A stretch of 22,878 bases of DNA from a virus, in the IMG/VR virus record IMGVR_UViG_3300008448_000698, positions 1-22,878 of that record, one strand, 5' to 3'. Shown here piece by piece: positions 1 through 8,393 of this stretch. A model generated the notes under the pieces. It made no database searches, was not told where the DNA came from, and saw only the letters and a program-made list of their open reading frames with translations. A program made the translations under genes and the position numbers. How positions within the stretch are numbered: the stretch's first letter is position 1; each line of letters begins with the position of its first letter.

Positions 1-473
1 GCTTGGATCGCGGCGCGGTCGTTTGTGGTGCCATTGCCGACAGCGTTATAAGGCGGGTCCTTGACGTTGTATTCGCCAAGCGCCTCGCCAATCGTGACGT
101 TCTGCACGGTGTCCACGCCCGATCCGCGCGGAAACTTCCGGTTCTCGAACCCGGCCCCTGCAAGCGCTGTCAGTGTAGCGTCTACGGGCTGGGAGCCGGT
201 TGCGGAGGGGCTTTCGGAGAATGAAAGATAGGTGACGGACTCGTCAGAGGATTTGATCGTGATGTCGTAATTGACGCCGGGGTCAAGGTAGGTGAGGAAA
301 TACCCCGAGCCGTCTGCAATCACAGGATTGGTTGCCGGAACCGTCAGGGCACTGTTTGTGTAGGTCGTGGCGTTTGTGCTGGTGCCTTTAATCTTGAAAG
401 CGATCTTAGCGGCAGCAAGCGGAATGCCGCTGCTGTCTGCGAGATACCAGCCAAACGGGATTCCACTAGCCAT
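1..473 (-). CDS. Tailspike or tail fiber protein, N-terminal part (runs off the left edge)
   Basis: The ATG at 473 follows a strong Shine-Dalgarno (AAGGAG, 7-nt spacer). The frame stays open for 157 codons to the left edge. Residues 1-85 resemble the particle-binding N-terminal domain of many phage tail fibers, with a short beta-rich stretch, the motif TNPVIADGSGYF (49-60) and YLDPGVNYD (62-70). Residues 145-157 (VGNGTTNDRAAIQ) match the typical opening of a pectate-lyase-like right-handed beta-helix, the fold of receptor-binding and capsule-degrading tailspikes. The catalytic part and trimerisation end lie outside the window, so the substrate is unknown. The gene is last in the minus-strand virion order, as expected for a tailspike. 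A homing endonuclease gene on the other strand separates it from the ejection genes, and it may have its own promoter in 474-588. The class of protein is well supported; enzyme activity is inferred. Confidence 0.85.
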   Translation of the reverse strand, partial: MASGIPFGWYLADSSGIPLAAAKIAFKIKGTSTNATTYTNSALTVPATNPVIADGSGYFLTYLDPGVNYDITIKSSDESVTYLSFSESPSATGSQPVDATLTALAGAGFENRKFPRGSGVDTVQNVTIGEALGEYNVKDPPYNAVGNGTTNDRAAIQ

Positions 474-492
474 GAGGGCGCTCCTTAAGAAG

Positions 493-510
493 ATTGATAA
501 TCAATTGATT
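493..510. promoter_or_regulatory. Overlapping AT-rich palindromes in the divergent gap
   Basis: ATTGAT-A-ATCAAT (493-505) is a perfect inverted repeat. It overlaps AATCAATTGATT (499-510), a perfect 12-bp palindrome. The site is the most AT-rich spot in the gap between the divergent tailspike and HNH genes, and it lies just upstream of the tailspike Shine-Dalgarno. It could be a repressor operator or a promoter element. A plus-strand TTGATA at 495-500 has a weak TAATGT 16 nt downstream. The function is inferred. Confidence 0.4.
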
Positions 511-523
511 TGGGGCTAATGTC

Positions 524-559
524 GAGCGCTGGGACCGCGTCAACGGTCTCCCAGCGCTC
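524..559. terminator. Strong hairpin between tailspike and HNH genes
   Basis: The arms GAGCGCTGGGA (524-534) and TCCCAGCGCTC (549-559) are perfectly complementary over 11 bp, with a 14-nt loop that could pair a little further. No clear T-run follows on either strand, so it is not a textbook intrinsic terminator. It could be a terminator, an RNA processing site, or a structure that insulates the HNH gene from virion transcription. On the minus strand a weak TTGACG lies in the loop and upper stem, 16 nt before CATTAG, so a tailspike promoter overlapping the hairpin is possible. Confidence 0.5.
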
Positions 560-588
560 TGACCAACGAACCTAGTGCGGAGGCCCGA

Positions 589-1137
589 ATGGCTGCCCAA
601 GAATTGCCTGATCCTGAATTGTTACGCAAGCTGCTTCGATACGAACCGGAAACCGGAAAGCTATTTTGGAACCATCGCCCCTTAGACATGTTTAAGAAAA
701 AGCAAACATGGGCCGCGTGGAATACAAGATGGGCCGGAAAAGAAGCGTTTACGTCCACTAATCTTCACGGTTACCGCCAAGGAAATATTTTTAAGTGCGT
801 GACCCGAGCGCACCGCGTGATCTGGGCTATTGTGACAGGACGCTGGCCGTCCGAACAAATTGACCACATCAATGGCATCCGAACCGACAACCGGCTGCAA
901 AACTTGCGGGAGGTTTCAGGTTCCGAGAACAGCAAAAACAAGTGCCAAAGATCAAACAACACAAGCGGAGTGACTGGCGTTAGCTGGTCCCGTGATAAGC
1001 AAAAGTGGCTGGCTGACATCCGTGTGAACCGCAAACAAATCTACATAGGCCGGTTTGACAATTTCGAAGATGCTGTTGCGGCCCGGAAGGCAGCGGAAGC
1101 CAAATATGGGTTTCACGAAAACCACGGTCGTCAGTGA
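589..1137 (+). CDS. HNH homing endonuclease with AP2 DNA-binding domain
   Basis: This 182-residue protein has the standard layout of phage HNH-AP2 free-standing endonucleases. The N-terminal segment has the common YEPETGKLFW motif (18-27). The HNH core spans about 74-118: H75 in AHRVIW, IDHINGIRTDNR (91-102) with the central D92-H93, and the conserved N101 and N105. The AP2 domain (126-174) carries SGVTGVSW and WLADIRV. Such enzymes nick or cut DNA at a target site and spread their own gene by repair. The ATG at 589 follows GGAGG with a 5-nt spacer. It is the only convincing plus-strand gene here. Its stop lies 6 bp from the stop of the convergent 1384-residue gene, and its start faces the divergent tailspike gene. 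No intron or split gene is visible, so it looks like an intergenic insertion. Confidence 0.95.
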   Translation: MAAQELPDPELLRKLLRYEPETGKLFWNHRPLDMFKKKQTWAAWNTRWAGKEAFTSTNLHGYRQGNIFKCVTRAHRVIWAIVTGRWPSEQIDHINGIRTDNRLQNLREVSGSENSKNKCQRSNNTSGVTGVSWSRDKQKWLADIRVNRKQIYIGRFDNFEDAVAARKAAEAKYGFHENHGRQ

Positions 1138-1143
1138 TTTGCG

Positions 1144-4100
1144 CTATTGCGCGAGCGCGTTGCGTTTACGCTGTTCGTCTTTGTAGGCTTGGTATCCGCC
1201 GATAGCGGCCACGCCTCCGGCAATGCCAGTTGCAGCACCGCCAAGCGCGCCGCCGACTACGGCGCCAACCGGGAACCCACCGGGTGACATAGGCGGTTCA
1301 GCAAGAGCATTTGGTGAAGGTTGCGGCACCATTTCAGACGGGGCAATGTTGCGATCCGTGAGCAACAAGCCAGACTTGCGCTTGGATCGCCGGACCATTT
1401 CGTTGACCCATTCGGGGCGCTTGATGGCGGGTTCTCGCAGCCATGTGTAAAACGTCCGAATGACTTCTTCGGGGCCAAGGTTCGGAGCATAGAGCGGAAC
1501 GTTGGAGTTGTTGTAAGGGATCATCACCACGCCGGTCTTGTCGTGGATTTTGAACACGTCGTCACCGCGTTCAAGCATCCTGGTTGCCTGCGCCGCGAGC
1601 TTGTCTTCTTCCGCTGTGCCGGACTTTACGGGCGGGACAGAGGCATCCTTGCCAGCGTCTACCATCTGTTCGAGGCGCGTGGGTTCTGGCTTTGGCTTGG
1701 CGAGGTCACGGACAGCGGCTTTGATGGCCTCGGGGCTGTCAGGCTTAGGCGGGCGTTTGCCTCCTGCGCCAGCGGTCGCCACATCATCCGCCAGCGAACG
1801 AACTGGGATGCGTCCCGCCAGCGCCATTGCCCCGCCGCCAATTGCAGCATCTGTCAGGTTGCGTTCACCGTCTTGGTTTACGTCCGTTCCTACACCAATC
1901 CCTGCGCCTGCTAGGGCGTTGCCGAGGTCGCCTCGGAGGGGGAGGCCAAACTGTTTTGGATCAGAACTGAGAGACGGCCGAAGCGGAACAACGTTTTCAG
2001 GTTTGTCCGCCCCTGACACTTTGAACTGCGATCCATCAAGCCCTTGTTCTTCCAAAATCTGCAAAGCGCGGTCTTCAACACGTTGGCGCGTCGGCAACAA
2101 TCGCTTGCGCTTCGGACCTTTAGCGTTCTGCGGGATCAACTCAAGACGAGCTTGGCGGTATGCGTCTTCATACTGAGACGCAGTTGCTACCGCAAATTCT
2201 TTCTTGGCGTTCCTGCTTATGCGAAAATCCTCAAGGTCGATATTCCTATCTCGCTGGGCAACGATAGGCATTAAAACGCTGTCAGGGTCTTTGCCCTGTT
2301 CTCTCAGAATGGCAGAAGCAAGTTCTTCAATCAGGTAGATTGGTTTTGCTTCTGGGTCGCTGGCATTTGCTGCGCTTCGGAGATCGAGACGCTCTGCCAT
2401 GCTATAACGGTTCATCAGGGTCTTTGCCTGCTCGATTGCGTCATCAAATTCTGCTGAAGTCGCGGGTTCAAGGTCCCGCTGTGGCCGCATGTAACGCATT
2501 TGCCCGCGAACGAAATCTTCCATACTTTCCGCATTCCAAATACGGTCATATGAAGACTTTGGAAGCTTGGCAGCGATTGATGGCCATGCGTCATCCGCAA
2601 ACTTCTGCAAACCCGTTGTTCCCGCAATGCCAATCATCGCGCCGCCAACCTGATCCTCCCAGTTGACCTTGCCGTCCTGATTTACATCGTTGAAGCTGCC
2701 ATAGGTCACGCCGCCTGAGCCGCCAAGCAATACGTTGGTGACGGGGTAGTTGACGAAGCCTGCTTCACCCGCCCGGATCGGCCCTTGCGGGGCGAGGGCG
2801 TTGGGGGATGGAACTGGCTGGCTTGCGGGAGCTAACTGAGCGCCACCCGTGGGCGGAGCGCCGCCCCCACCGCGCGCCGTCAAAGGCGGCAAGTCATCGC
2901 CAGGCATCGGACCGCGCGGCGTTGCGCCTACGTCGCGCATCAGCAGCGCCGTCACGTCATCAATTTTACCTTGGCGACCGCGTGCGAGAGCATTGCCCAT
3001 TGAGCGCATACCGGCACGCAGAGAGAAGATAGGAAGCACCGCGCCGCCTGCCCCACTTCCGACCGATGCCGCCACCGAACTAACCGCTGCGTCACCGCCA
3101 AGGGCCTCCATGACGTTGCCAATGCGGCGCATCATGGGATTGGACACAACGCGGTTAGCTTCCTCCAGCGCTTCGCGGCTTGGAATGGTAGACGACTTGC
3201 CAGTGACGGGATCAATCCGGCGCACACGCGCCAACCGCTCATCAATAAACCGAATGTCGTTGGCGAGCTGGCCGCCCTTTTCGCCCACGACCGTTTCCAA
3301 ACCGCCAAGCGACTGTTCGTTGCCTATCTGGGTTGTGACAGGCGGCGCGCCTTTCCTGTGACGACCGGCAAGGCGTAGCAGTTCGTCGCGGATCGAAAGC
3401 AACGCGGCTTCCTGCTGTTCCGGCGTCAGGTTTCTCAGGTCATCCGCCATCCGGCGAACGCCCAGCGTGTCCGTGACCTTGGTGAAAAACCGCGAGCCGA
3501 ACGTAAGCGCTTGCTCTGTGCCGAACTCGTCTCCGAATTGCATTCGGGCTTGTTGGTATCCGGGCGCCACACCGTCCACCTCAAGGCGGGACAAAATGTT
3601 GTTTCTCATGTCGGTATAGGCATTACCCAACACGGTATTGCCCGCGTCAAACGCCTCTTGCGCCTTGTTGTTTGCGGCCATTTGCATCCAATGGGCAGCG
3701 CGGCGCGGGTCGCTTTTGATCATCTGCTCTACGTTGAGCATCTTACCTGCTGCAATTTGGCGAAGCGGGGTCGCAAGTTCAGACGTGGAATAGAAGTCAA
3801 GCGCCTTGCTTAGTTCATCAATACCGCCAGGATTAGTGGGCGGCGCAGAAAACACGCGCTCATAACCTTCGTCACCGATCCGCTTCATCTCTTGTTGCGC
3901 GCTGGTCAAAGTGTCATAACGCGAACCAGCCCCAAGTCGCGCATTAGCGGAGTCTTCAAGGAATTGACCAAGCCGCCCGTAATCCTCACGGACAACGTTC
4001 CGAACAGTCTCGCTCGCAGCCCCGCCCGAAACGCCTGCGCCCTGAAGGAACTTCTGCAATACCCCTTCCGCGTTGGGGCCAAGCTGATCGATAAGTACAT

Positions 4101-5298
4101 CCTTGAGCCTCGACGTCAGCGTCGGGAGATCAGCCGCCTGATCCGCAAGCTGGTCGAACGTGGCGAGGGCCGCACGTATGTCGTTAGGTCTATATCCGAC
4201 CTCACCGAGCATCCGCACGAGGATACGCTCGGCCCGGCGATCAACAGGCCCGTTAAGCGCTTCAGCATTGAGGACGGTTCCTGACCCCGAACGGCCAGCC
4301 GTGCGCTGTGCCACTTCTTCCGCCACGCTGTCAGGGGTTGCCGTGCGGCCCCCAGATGTCACAAACTTGCCAAGGCGGTTCAGCGCCATAAGCCCAACCG
4401 GGCCTAGAATGTTAATCGGATCGCTCGCGCCTTGCTCAGCTTTGCCAAGCGCGCTTTCCAAAGTCGGCGCCCGACCTTCCTCCGCCGCAGCCGTGCTTTC
4501 GCCAACCGTGCCTTGGAATAGCGCGTTTTGCCCTGCCCATGCGCCGACCTGTTCCGTACCCCGCTGCCCGAGCCGGGTGCCGCGTGCCAGCGCTGATCCG
4601 CCTTGCGGAAGCAGAGCGTTGACCAGAGGCTTCAGGGTCGCGTTATAGGCTGCCCGTCCGCCTTGGAAGGCAAGCTCGCCCGGCGCCAAATAGCCTGCAA
4701 TGTCGCCCGCCAGAGACGCCCCTGGTTGATCCTGCCCGGCCTGCGCGATCCGCCCGCGCATTTCCTCGCTGACAAAGCCGGGGATGCCCAGCGCAATCGA
4801 ATTGACGCCGCGCACCGAAAGGGCTTCCGGCGCAGACATAACGCCTGCCTCGTCATAGACCTGCTCAGATTGCGCGAGGCCAGCAAGCTGCGCCGCATTT
4901 CCGCCGCCCATGCCCGCCACAAAGGGTGACATGCCTTCAAGCTGGCGGGTCGTCTCTGCGCGGCCTACTTCACCCGCCGCACGCTCTACGGGGTTCACAC
5001 GCGCCTTGCGGGTCGCGTCTGCAATGTCCGCCTCCACCTGACGCGCCTTGGCCAGCACGGCGCTGTCTGTGCGGTTCTGCATGCGGTCAGGGGCGGTTGC
5101 AGCCGGGAGGCTGGCGCGCATCTGGGGATCGGAGAACACAGGTTGCGTGCCTTCGGGCAGCATTCCTGCGGCGCGCTGGAGGAAGGGGGAGGCTGGCTGT
5201 GCGGGGGCTGCACCTGCGGCCTTGGCCTCAAGTTCCCGCAAGCGTTTCAGCTTACGGAGGCGCTCAAGTTCTGCGCGTTCGTCAGCGGGTCCGGCCAT
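1144..5298 (-). CDS. Giant ejection (internal virion) protein with two dockerin-like loops
   Basis: At 1384 residues this is the largest protein in the window. The N-terminus is a charged helical stretch (ERAELERLRKLKRLRELEAK). Residues of about 330-800 are mostly helical with no enzyme motif I recognise. Two calcium-loop sequences follow: DVNQDGKVNWED (871-882) and DVNQDGERNLTD (1139-1150). Both fit the DxNxDGxxNxxD pattern of dockerin or EF-hand loops, and each is followed by a Gly/Ala-rich helix. PSPNALA occurs twice, and the C-terminus (about 1341-1384) is a Gly/Ala-rich hydrophobic helix with a basic tail that could insert in membranes. Size, composition and place (third of three ejection-type genes, before the tailspike) suggest a protein packaged in the head and injected with the DNA. 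The start overlaps the previous stop (TAATG). The role is by analogy with podovirus internal virion proteins; I recognise no lytic transglycosylase domain. Confidence 0.8.
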   Translation of the reverse strand: MAGPADERAELERLRKLKRLRELEAKAAGAAPAQPASPFLQRAAGMLPEGTQPVFSDPQMRASLPAATAPDRMQNRTDSAVLAKARQVEADIADATRKARVNPVERAAGEVGRAETTRQLEGMSPFVAGMGGGNAAQLAGLAQSEQVYDEAGVMSAPEALSVRGVNSIALGIPGFVSEEMRGRIAQAGQDQPGASLAGDIAGYLAPGELAFQGGRAAYNATLKPLVNALLPQGGSALARGTRLGQRGTEQVGAWAGQNALFQGTVGESTAAAEEGRAPTLESALGKAEQGASDPINILGPVGLMALNRLGKFVTSGGRTATPDSVAEEVAQRTAGRSGSGTVLNAEALNGPVDRRAERILVRMLGEVGYRPNDIRAALATFDQLADQAADLPTLTSRLKDVLIDQLGPNAEGVLQKFLQGAGVSGGAASETVRNVVREDYGRLGQFLEDSANARLGAGSRYDTLTSAQQEMKRIGDEGYERVFSAPPTNPGGIDELSKALDFYSTSELATPLRQIAAGKMLNVEQMIKSDPRRAAHWMQMAANNKAQEAFDAGNTVLGNAYTDMRNNILSRLEVDGVAPGYQQARMQFGDEFGTEQALTFGSRFFTKVTDTLGVRRMADDLRNLTPEQQEAALLSIRDELLRLAGRHRKGAPPVTTQIGNEQSLGGLETVVGEKGGQLANDIRFIDERLARVRRIDPVTGKSSTIPSREALEEANRVVSNPMMRRIGNVMEALGGDAAVSSVAASVGSGAGGAVLPIFSLRAGMRSMGNALARGRQGKIDDVTALLMRDVGATPRGPMPGDDLPPLTARGGGGAPPTGGAQLAPASQPVPSPNALAPQGPIRAGEAGFVNYPVTNVLLGGSGGVTYGSFNDVNQDGKVNWEDQVGGAMIGIAGTTGLQKFADDAWPSIAAKLPKSSYDRIWNAESMEDFVRGQMRYMRPQRDLEPATSAEFDDAIEQAKTLMNRYSMAERLDLRSAANASDPEAKPIYLIEELASAILREQGKDPDSVLMPIVAQRDRNIDLEDFRISRNAKKEFAVATASQYEDAYRQARLELIPQNAKGPKRKRLLPTRQRVEDRALQILEEQGLDGSQFKVSGADKPENVVPLRPSLSSDPKQFGLPLRGDLGNALAGAGIGVGTDVNQDGERNLTDAAIGGGAMALAGRIPVRSLADDVATAGAGGKRPPKPDSPEAIKAAVRDLAKPKPEPTRLEQMVDAGKDASVPPVKSGTAEEDKLAAQATRMLERGDDVFKIHDKTGVVMIPYNNSNVPLYAPNLGPEEVIRTFYTWLREPAIKRPEWVNEMVRRSKRKSGLLLTDRNIAPSEMVPQPSPNALAEPPMSPGGFPVGAVVGGALGGAATGIAGGVAAIGGYQAYKDEQRKRNALAQ

Positions 5299-6608
5299 TA
5301 TTCAATCCTCAGCTCGCGGCGAAGTTGCTCAAGTTCTGCGGCTTCGTCGTCATTCAGCGTTTGAAGCTGCTGGTTCGTCGCGCCCCGGCGCTGCGCCGTA
5401 GTGGCCAGCGATGGGAAGTCTGTTGCCAAGGCTTCGCGCAAACGCTGTTCACGGCCTGCCATGTGCTCGCGCAAGCGGGTCAAGTTGTAGCGCACGTTTT
5501 CGGGGCTGGTGTCCTGACGAAGCGATCCAAACACGGCTTGCAAGAATGCAAGCTCGCGTTCGGTGACTGCGCCGAGTGCGCCGCCCGTGGGGCTCGCCTC
5601 GCGCATGGCTTGCAGTTTGTCGAAGCCTACGTTCGCCTGAATAGTTTCCAGCAGGCTTTCTAGTTGGCCAGCCGGAGTGATGCCGCCGATGATCGGCAGG
5701 TCTTTCAGCGCAGCCCCCGCGCCCGTGGACCATCCGCTGATTGATCCCAGCGCGCGGTCAATGTCTTCCAGAACGATGCTGTTCTGCGCCGTGAACTCGT
5801 CCAGCCCGCGCAAAGCCTTGTTGTAAGCTTCTTGCTGCGGTCCCGGCGTGACAACCGGGTTGCCGTCTCGGTCAAATGCAATGGCCGCATCTTGACCGCG
5901 CGGGGCAGAGCCATAACCAAGACCATCCACAGGGCCGCCAATCATTACAGAGCCATCGGGGCCGACACGGATGCCGCCGCTTTGCGGACCCGCAACACGC
6001 TTGATCTCGCCGGTTTGAGCGCTCTTGATGAACAGGCCGGGGATGCCGCCGGGCGGGGTGTATTCCTGCCATTGCTCCTGCGGTTTTTGCGGCGCCGTAT
6101 ATGCCGGAGTGACTTGGTTGCCTTGTATTCTCATCAGGCTGTCGCCAACCACTTTGAACTCAGGGTTCATCTGCGCCTGGTATTGCTTCATCAGGCTTTC
6201 AGGGTCTTGCAGGCTTTGCAACGTCGCCTGAATAGCTGCGTCGGACAGGTCCATTTGTGCAAGCTGGTCTTCAGGCACTTCCACGCCGATCTGTGCAAGC
6301 GTTTGCGCGATCTGGGGACGCATGGCCTCGCGCTGTTCCTGCGGGGTCTGAAGCAGTCCCATCCCGTAGCGCATCAGGCCGGTGCGCTTCTTTTCTGCCT
6401 CAGCATCAAGCATCGTCCTTTGCTGCGTCTGTAACGCCATGCCTGTTTCAATGTCGCCCATGCCAAAGGCTGTCGAAGCGCCGCCTTTGAGGTCGCCCAT
6501 TGCCAGCGCGTTGCCGAGTTTCTGGCGGCCTGCGTCGTATTCGCGTTGCTTGCGCTGACCTTGGCCAGCCTCAAACGCCTGTATCGTCTGGAGAGCGTTG
6601 TATTGCAT
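5298..6608 (-). CDS. Ejection or DNA-injection-type virion protein, 436 aa
   Basis: The first 165 residues are largely helical and rich in Gln, Ala and Met, with QxxQREAM-type heptads. The middle (about 170-260) is Pro/Gly-rich with short beta stretches such as GGIPGLFIK. The C-terminal part is helical and carries a pattern common in podovirus injection proteins: a LExIQANVGFDKLQAMRE segment, then PTGGALGAVTERELAFLQ. No catalytic motif was seen. The start shares bases with the stop of the 341-residue gene (TGATG), and its stop overlaps the start of the 1384-residue gene (TAATG). The three are therefore translated as a block, like the ejection proteins 7, 20 and 16 of P22. The assignment as an injected virion protein rests on context and composition; which P22 protein it replaces cannot be told. 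Confidence 0.72.
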   Translation of the reverse strand: MQYNALQTIQAFEAGQGQRKQREYDAGRQKLGNALAMGDLKGGASTAFGMGDIETGMALQTQQRTMLDAEAEKKRTGLMRYGMGLLQTPQEQREAMRPQIAQTLAQIGVEVPEDQLAQMDLSDAAIQATLQSLQDPESLMKQYQAQMNPEFKVVGDSLMRIQGNQVTPAYTAPQKPQEQWQEYTPPGGIPGLFIKSAQTGEIKRVAGPQSGGIRVGPDGSVMIGGPVDGLGYGSAPRGQDAAIAFDRDGNPVVTPGPQQEAYNKALRGLDEFTAQNSIVLEDIDRALGSISGWSTGAGAALKDLPIIGGITPAGQLESLLETIQANVGFDKLQAMREASPTGGALGAVTERELAFLQAVFGSLRQDTSPENVRYNLTRLREHMAGREQRLREALATDFPSLATTAQRRGATNQQLQTLNDDEAAELEQLRRELRIE

Positions 6609-7633
6609 CAGCCAAACCCTCTCATGTCAGTGGTGCCGTTTGGAACGTAAGGCTTGGCGCCTTTGCTAAACCAACCCGAGCCCATCCCATACGCCAGTGC
6701 ATTGCCCACGTTCTGCAAGCCGCCTTGGATCGCGTTGCCCGTGTTCATGTAGCTGGACGCCCGCGCATTGCCTTGCTGCATCTGCGTGTTGGCGAGGTTC
6801 GCGCCGAGCTGGTTGGCTTGGCTTGCCTGCTGGCTGCCGATCTGTGCGCCTGTACCAGAAATCCCAGACAACGCGTTGTAATAGTTCCCAAACGCCCCTG
6901 CCGTGTTACGCCGGTTGCGGTCATTCAGCGCGCCAATCGCAGACCCGGACATGGACTTGCCGCCCGCGCCGAACGCGCCAACCATGTTCTCGAACTCAGC
7001 GTTCGTCGTCGTCAGGTTTGACCGTCCGAACCCGCTGTCAAGGAACGTGTTGTAAGCCTGATCAACACCTGTGCCGACGCCGATCCCGCCGCCTTGTGCC
7101 ATTTGCTGGCCATCACCGCCCGGCATCATGGCGCCGCCGCCAACGCTGACCGCTCCAGGCGCTCCCGTGCCGGATGTTGGGGCCGATCCCGTGCTGGTGG
7201 GCATCTGGTGGCCCTTCATGGCGCCAACCGTGTTGTAATAGTGCTCTGCCGCCCGAATTGGATCACGGCCCAGCCGGTCAAACGTTTTGGCGTTCTGAGC
7301 ATAGAACGCGTCAATCTCAGGCTTGTATTGCTGCGTGTAGGCCTGCCACTTGGCATTCGGATTGGCGAACGCTTCCTGTGACTGCTGGATGGCCGACTGG
7401 GGCACAAGGTTGGAATTGCCCAGCAAGCTGCCTTGCATGGCAAGGGCATTTAGTCCGGCTTGCTGGAACGGGGCCTGTAGTTGTAGCGAGCGCTCGAACT
7501 GCTGGTTCTGCGTTGCCGCTGCCTGACGCGCCGCTTCTTCCTGCGCCTTGGCGGCCTTGTTGCCGCTGGATATGGACGCGCCCGCGCCTAGCAGGCTGGA
7601 CCCGATGATTGCCGCTGGAAGCCAAAACGCCAT
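6608..7633 (-). CDS. Ejection protein with hydrophobic N-terminus (P22 gp7-type)
   Basis: The protein has 341 residues. The N-terminus (about 2-22) is hydrophobic and small-residue-rich (AAIIGSSLLGAGASI). An amphipathic Ala/Gln helix follows (AAKAQEEAARQAAATQ), then LQAPFQQAGLNALAMQ. This order is typical of small podovirus DNA-transfer proteins, which are packaged and later enter the host envelope. The centre is Gly/Met-rich and low in complexity (about 135-175). The second half has a Gln/Asn/Ala helix with repeated GAQIGSQQASQANQLG-like sequence. The ATG at 7633 has AGGAG with a 6-nt spacer, and the stop is coupled to the next gene (TGATG). It opens the ejection block. The gp7 comparison is inferred from size, hydrophobic start and gene order. 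Confidence 0.72.
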   Translation of the reverse strand: MAFWLPAAIIGSSLLGAGASISSGNKAAKAQEEAARQAAATQNQQFERSLQLQAPFQQAGLNALAMQGSLLGNSNLVPQSAIQQSQEAFANPNAKWQAYTQQYKPEIDAFYAQNAKTFDRLGRDPIRAAEHYYNTVGAMKGHQMPTSTGSAPTSGTGAPGAVSVGGGAMMPGGDGQQMAQGGGIGVGTGVDQAYNTFLDSGFGRSNLTTTNAEFENMVGAFGAGGKSMSGSAIGALNDRNRRNTAGAFGNYYNALSGISGTGAQIGSQQASQANQLGANLANTQMQQGNARASSYMNTGNAIQGGLQNVGNALAYGMGSGWFSKGAKPYVPNGTTDMRGFG

Positions 7634-7642
7634 CTCTAACTC

Positions 7643-8227
7643 CTAAACCACGCTTTCAATGTAGACAGACACGTCTACCGCCACGCTCGCCGCGGCGCTG
7701 TCCGTTACCGTACAAGTCCAGATTTGAGACCGAACCGCACCCGCCAAAAGGGTGCCTTCAAAGTCGGTAATCGCTGCCGTGGGCGAGTTGGCCACCATTG
7801 TTCCGGCCCCGGACTTTTTTGCCCATGCGTAGGTGTATGGCGCTGTCCCGCCCGAAGCTGACACAGACACCGCATTGGTTGTCACGCTGCCCGCGCCGAT
7901 CCGGTCGCCGTAGGCATAGGTGGGCAGCACAGAGGCCGACAATGCCCCGCCAGATGCCGCCGCTGTCGCTGCTACCGCCACGTTCTCGGACACGCTCGAA
8001 AGCTGGCCTGAGACTGACCCCGTGCCCGCAATGATCACATCCGCCAGGGGCTGCGTGCCATCAAGGATGGCCTGCTGGGTTTGGTTCACCCCGGCAAGGA
8101 TCGTGCCCACCGACCGGATGCTATCGCTTGCGCCGTTGTCCAGGTCGTTGAGGTAGCGAATGGCTTCCAAGGTCAATTGACCCGTGGCCATATCCACAAA
8201 TTGTTTCGGGATAACGCGGCTACCCAT
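7643..8227 (-). CDS. Virion or tail protein with C-terminal Ig/PKD-like domain
   Basis: The protein has 194 residues. The N-terminal 65 contain MATGQLTLEAIRYLNDLDN and a helix, a start often seen in small phage tail proteins. Residues of about 70-105 form an Ala/Ser/Thr-rich linker. Residues of about 106-194 look like an Ig or PKD-type beta-sandwich: VSVSASGGTAPYTYAWAK, then WTCTVTDSAAASVAVDVSV, with the typical central W and a late W-x-C strand. Such domains often decorate phage surfaces and bind carbohydrate weakly. The gene sits between a 57-residue ORF (8-nt overlap) and the ejection block, close to the connector genes. A role as a tail or fiber-attachment component is inferred; no exact family is recognised. 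Confidence 0.65.
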   Translation of the reverse strand: MGSRVIPKQFVDMATGQLTLEAIRYLNDLDNGASDSIRSVGTILAGVNQTQQAILDGTQPLADVIIAGTGSVSGQLSSVSENVAVAATAAASGGALSASVLPTYAYGDRIGAGSVTTNAVSVSASGGTAPYTYAWAKKSGAGTMVANSPTAAITDFEGTLLAGAVRSQIWTCTVTDSAAASVAVDVSVYIESVV

Positions 8228-8393
8228 TGAGCACCTCGATAACCAAGGCTTGCCGGACTTCTTCGGGGCTCATGTTGTCCGTGATTGGAACAAGCACACC
8301 GCGCACCTCTATGCCGGTTGGCACCGCACGAAATGCCACGTCTGGATAGCGGTTCTGCACCCTGCGTGCTGCTGCGAGCTGGTCGTTTCTCAT
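8220..8393 (-). CDS. Small coupled ORF, 57 aa
   Basis: This short gene fills the gap between the gp10-like gene and the Ig-like gene. The ATG at 8393 overlaps the gp10-like stop (ATGA). The stop TAG lies inside the start of the next gene (ATGGGTAG, 8-nt overlap). The protein begins MRNDQLAAARRVQNRYPD and has a short beta-rich middle (EVRGVLVPITDN), then a helix (SPEEVRQALVIEVLN). There is no signal or membrane segment. The perfect fit between two overlapping genes supports real translation. The function is unknown; a small tail or connector accessory protein is a guess from position. Confidence 0.65.
   Translation of the reverse strand: MRNDQLAAARRVQNRYPDVAFRAVPTGIEVRGVLVPITDNMSPEEVRQALVIEVLNG

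Noticed and set aside
1138-1160. Bidirectional terminator between the convergent HNH and 1384-residue genes.
   Set aside because: Only 6 bp separate the stops and only a 4-bp GCGC stem can form.
4926-5663. A 245-codon plus-strand frame.
   Set aside because: It crosses the coupled start and stop of two strong minus-strand genes and has no recognisable sequence or ribosome site.
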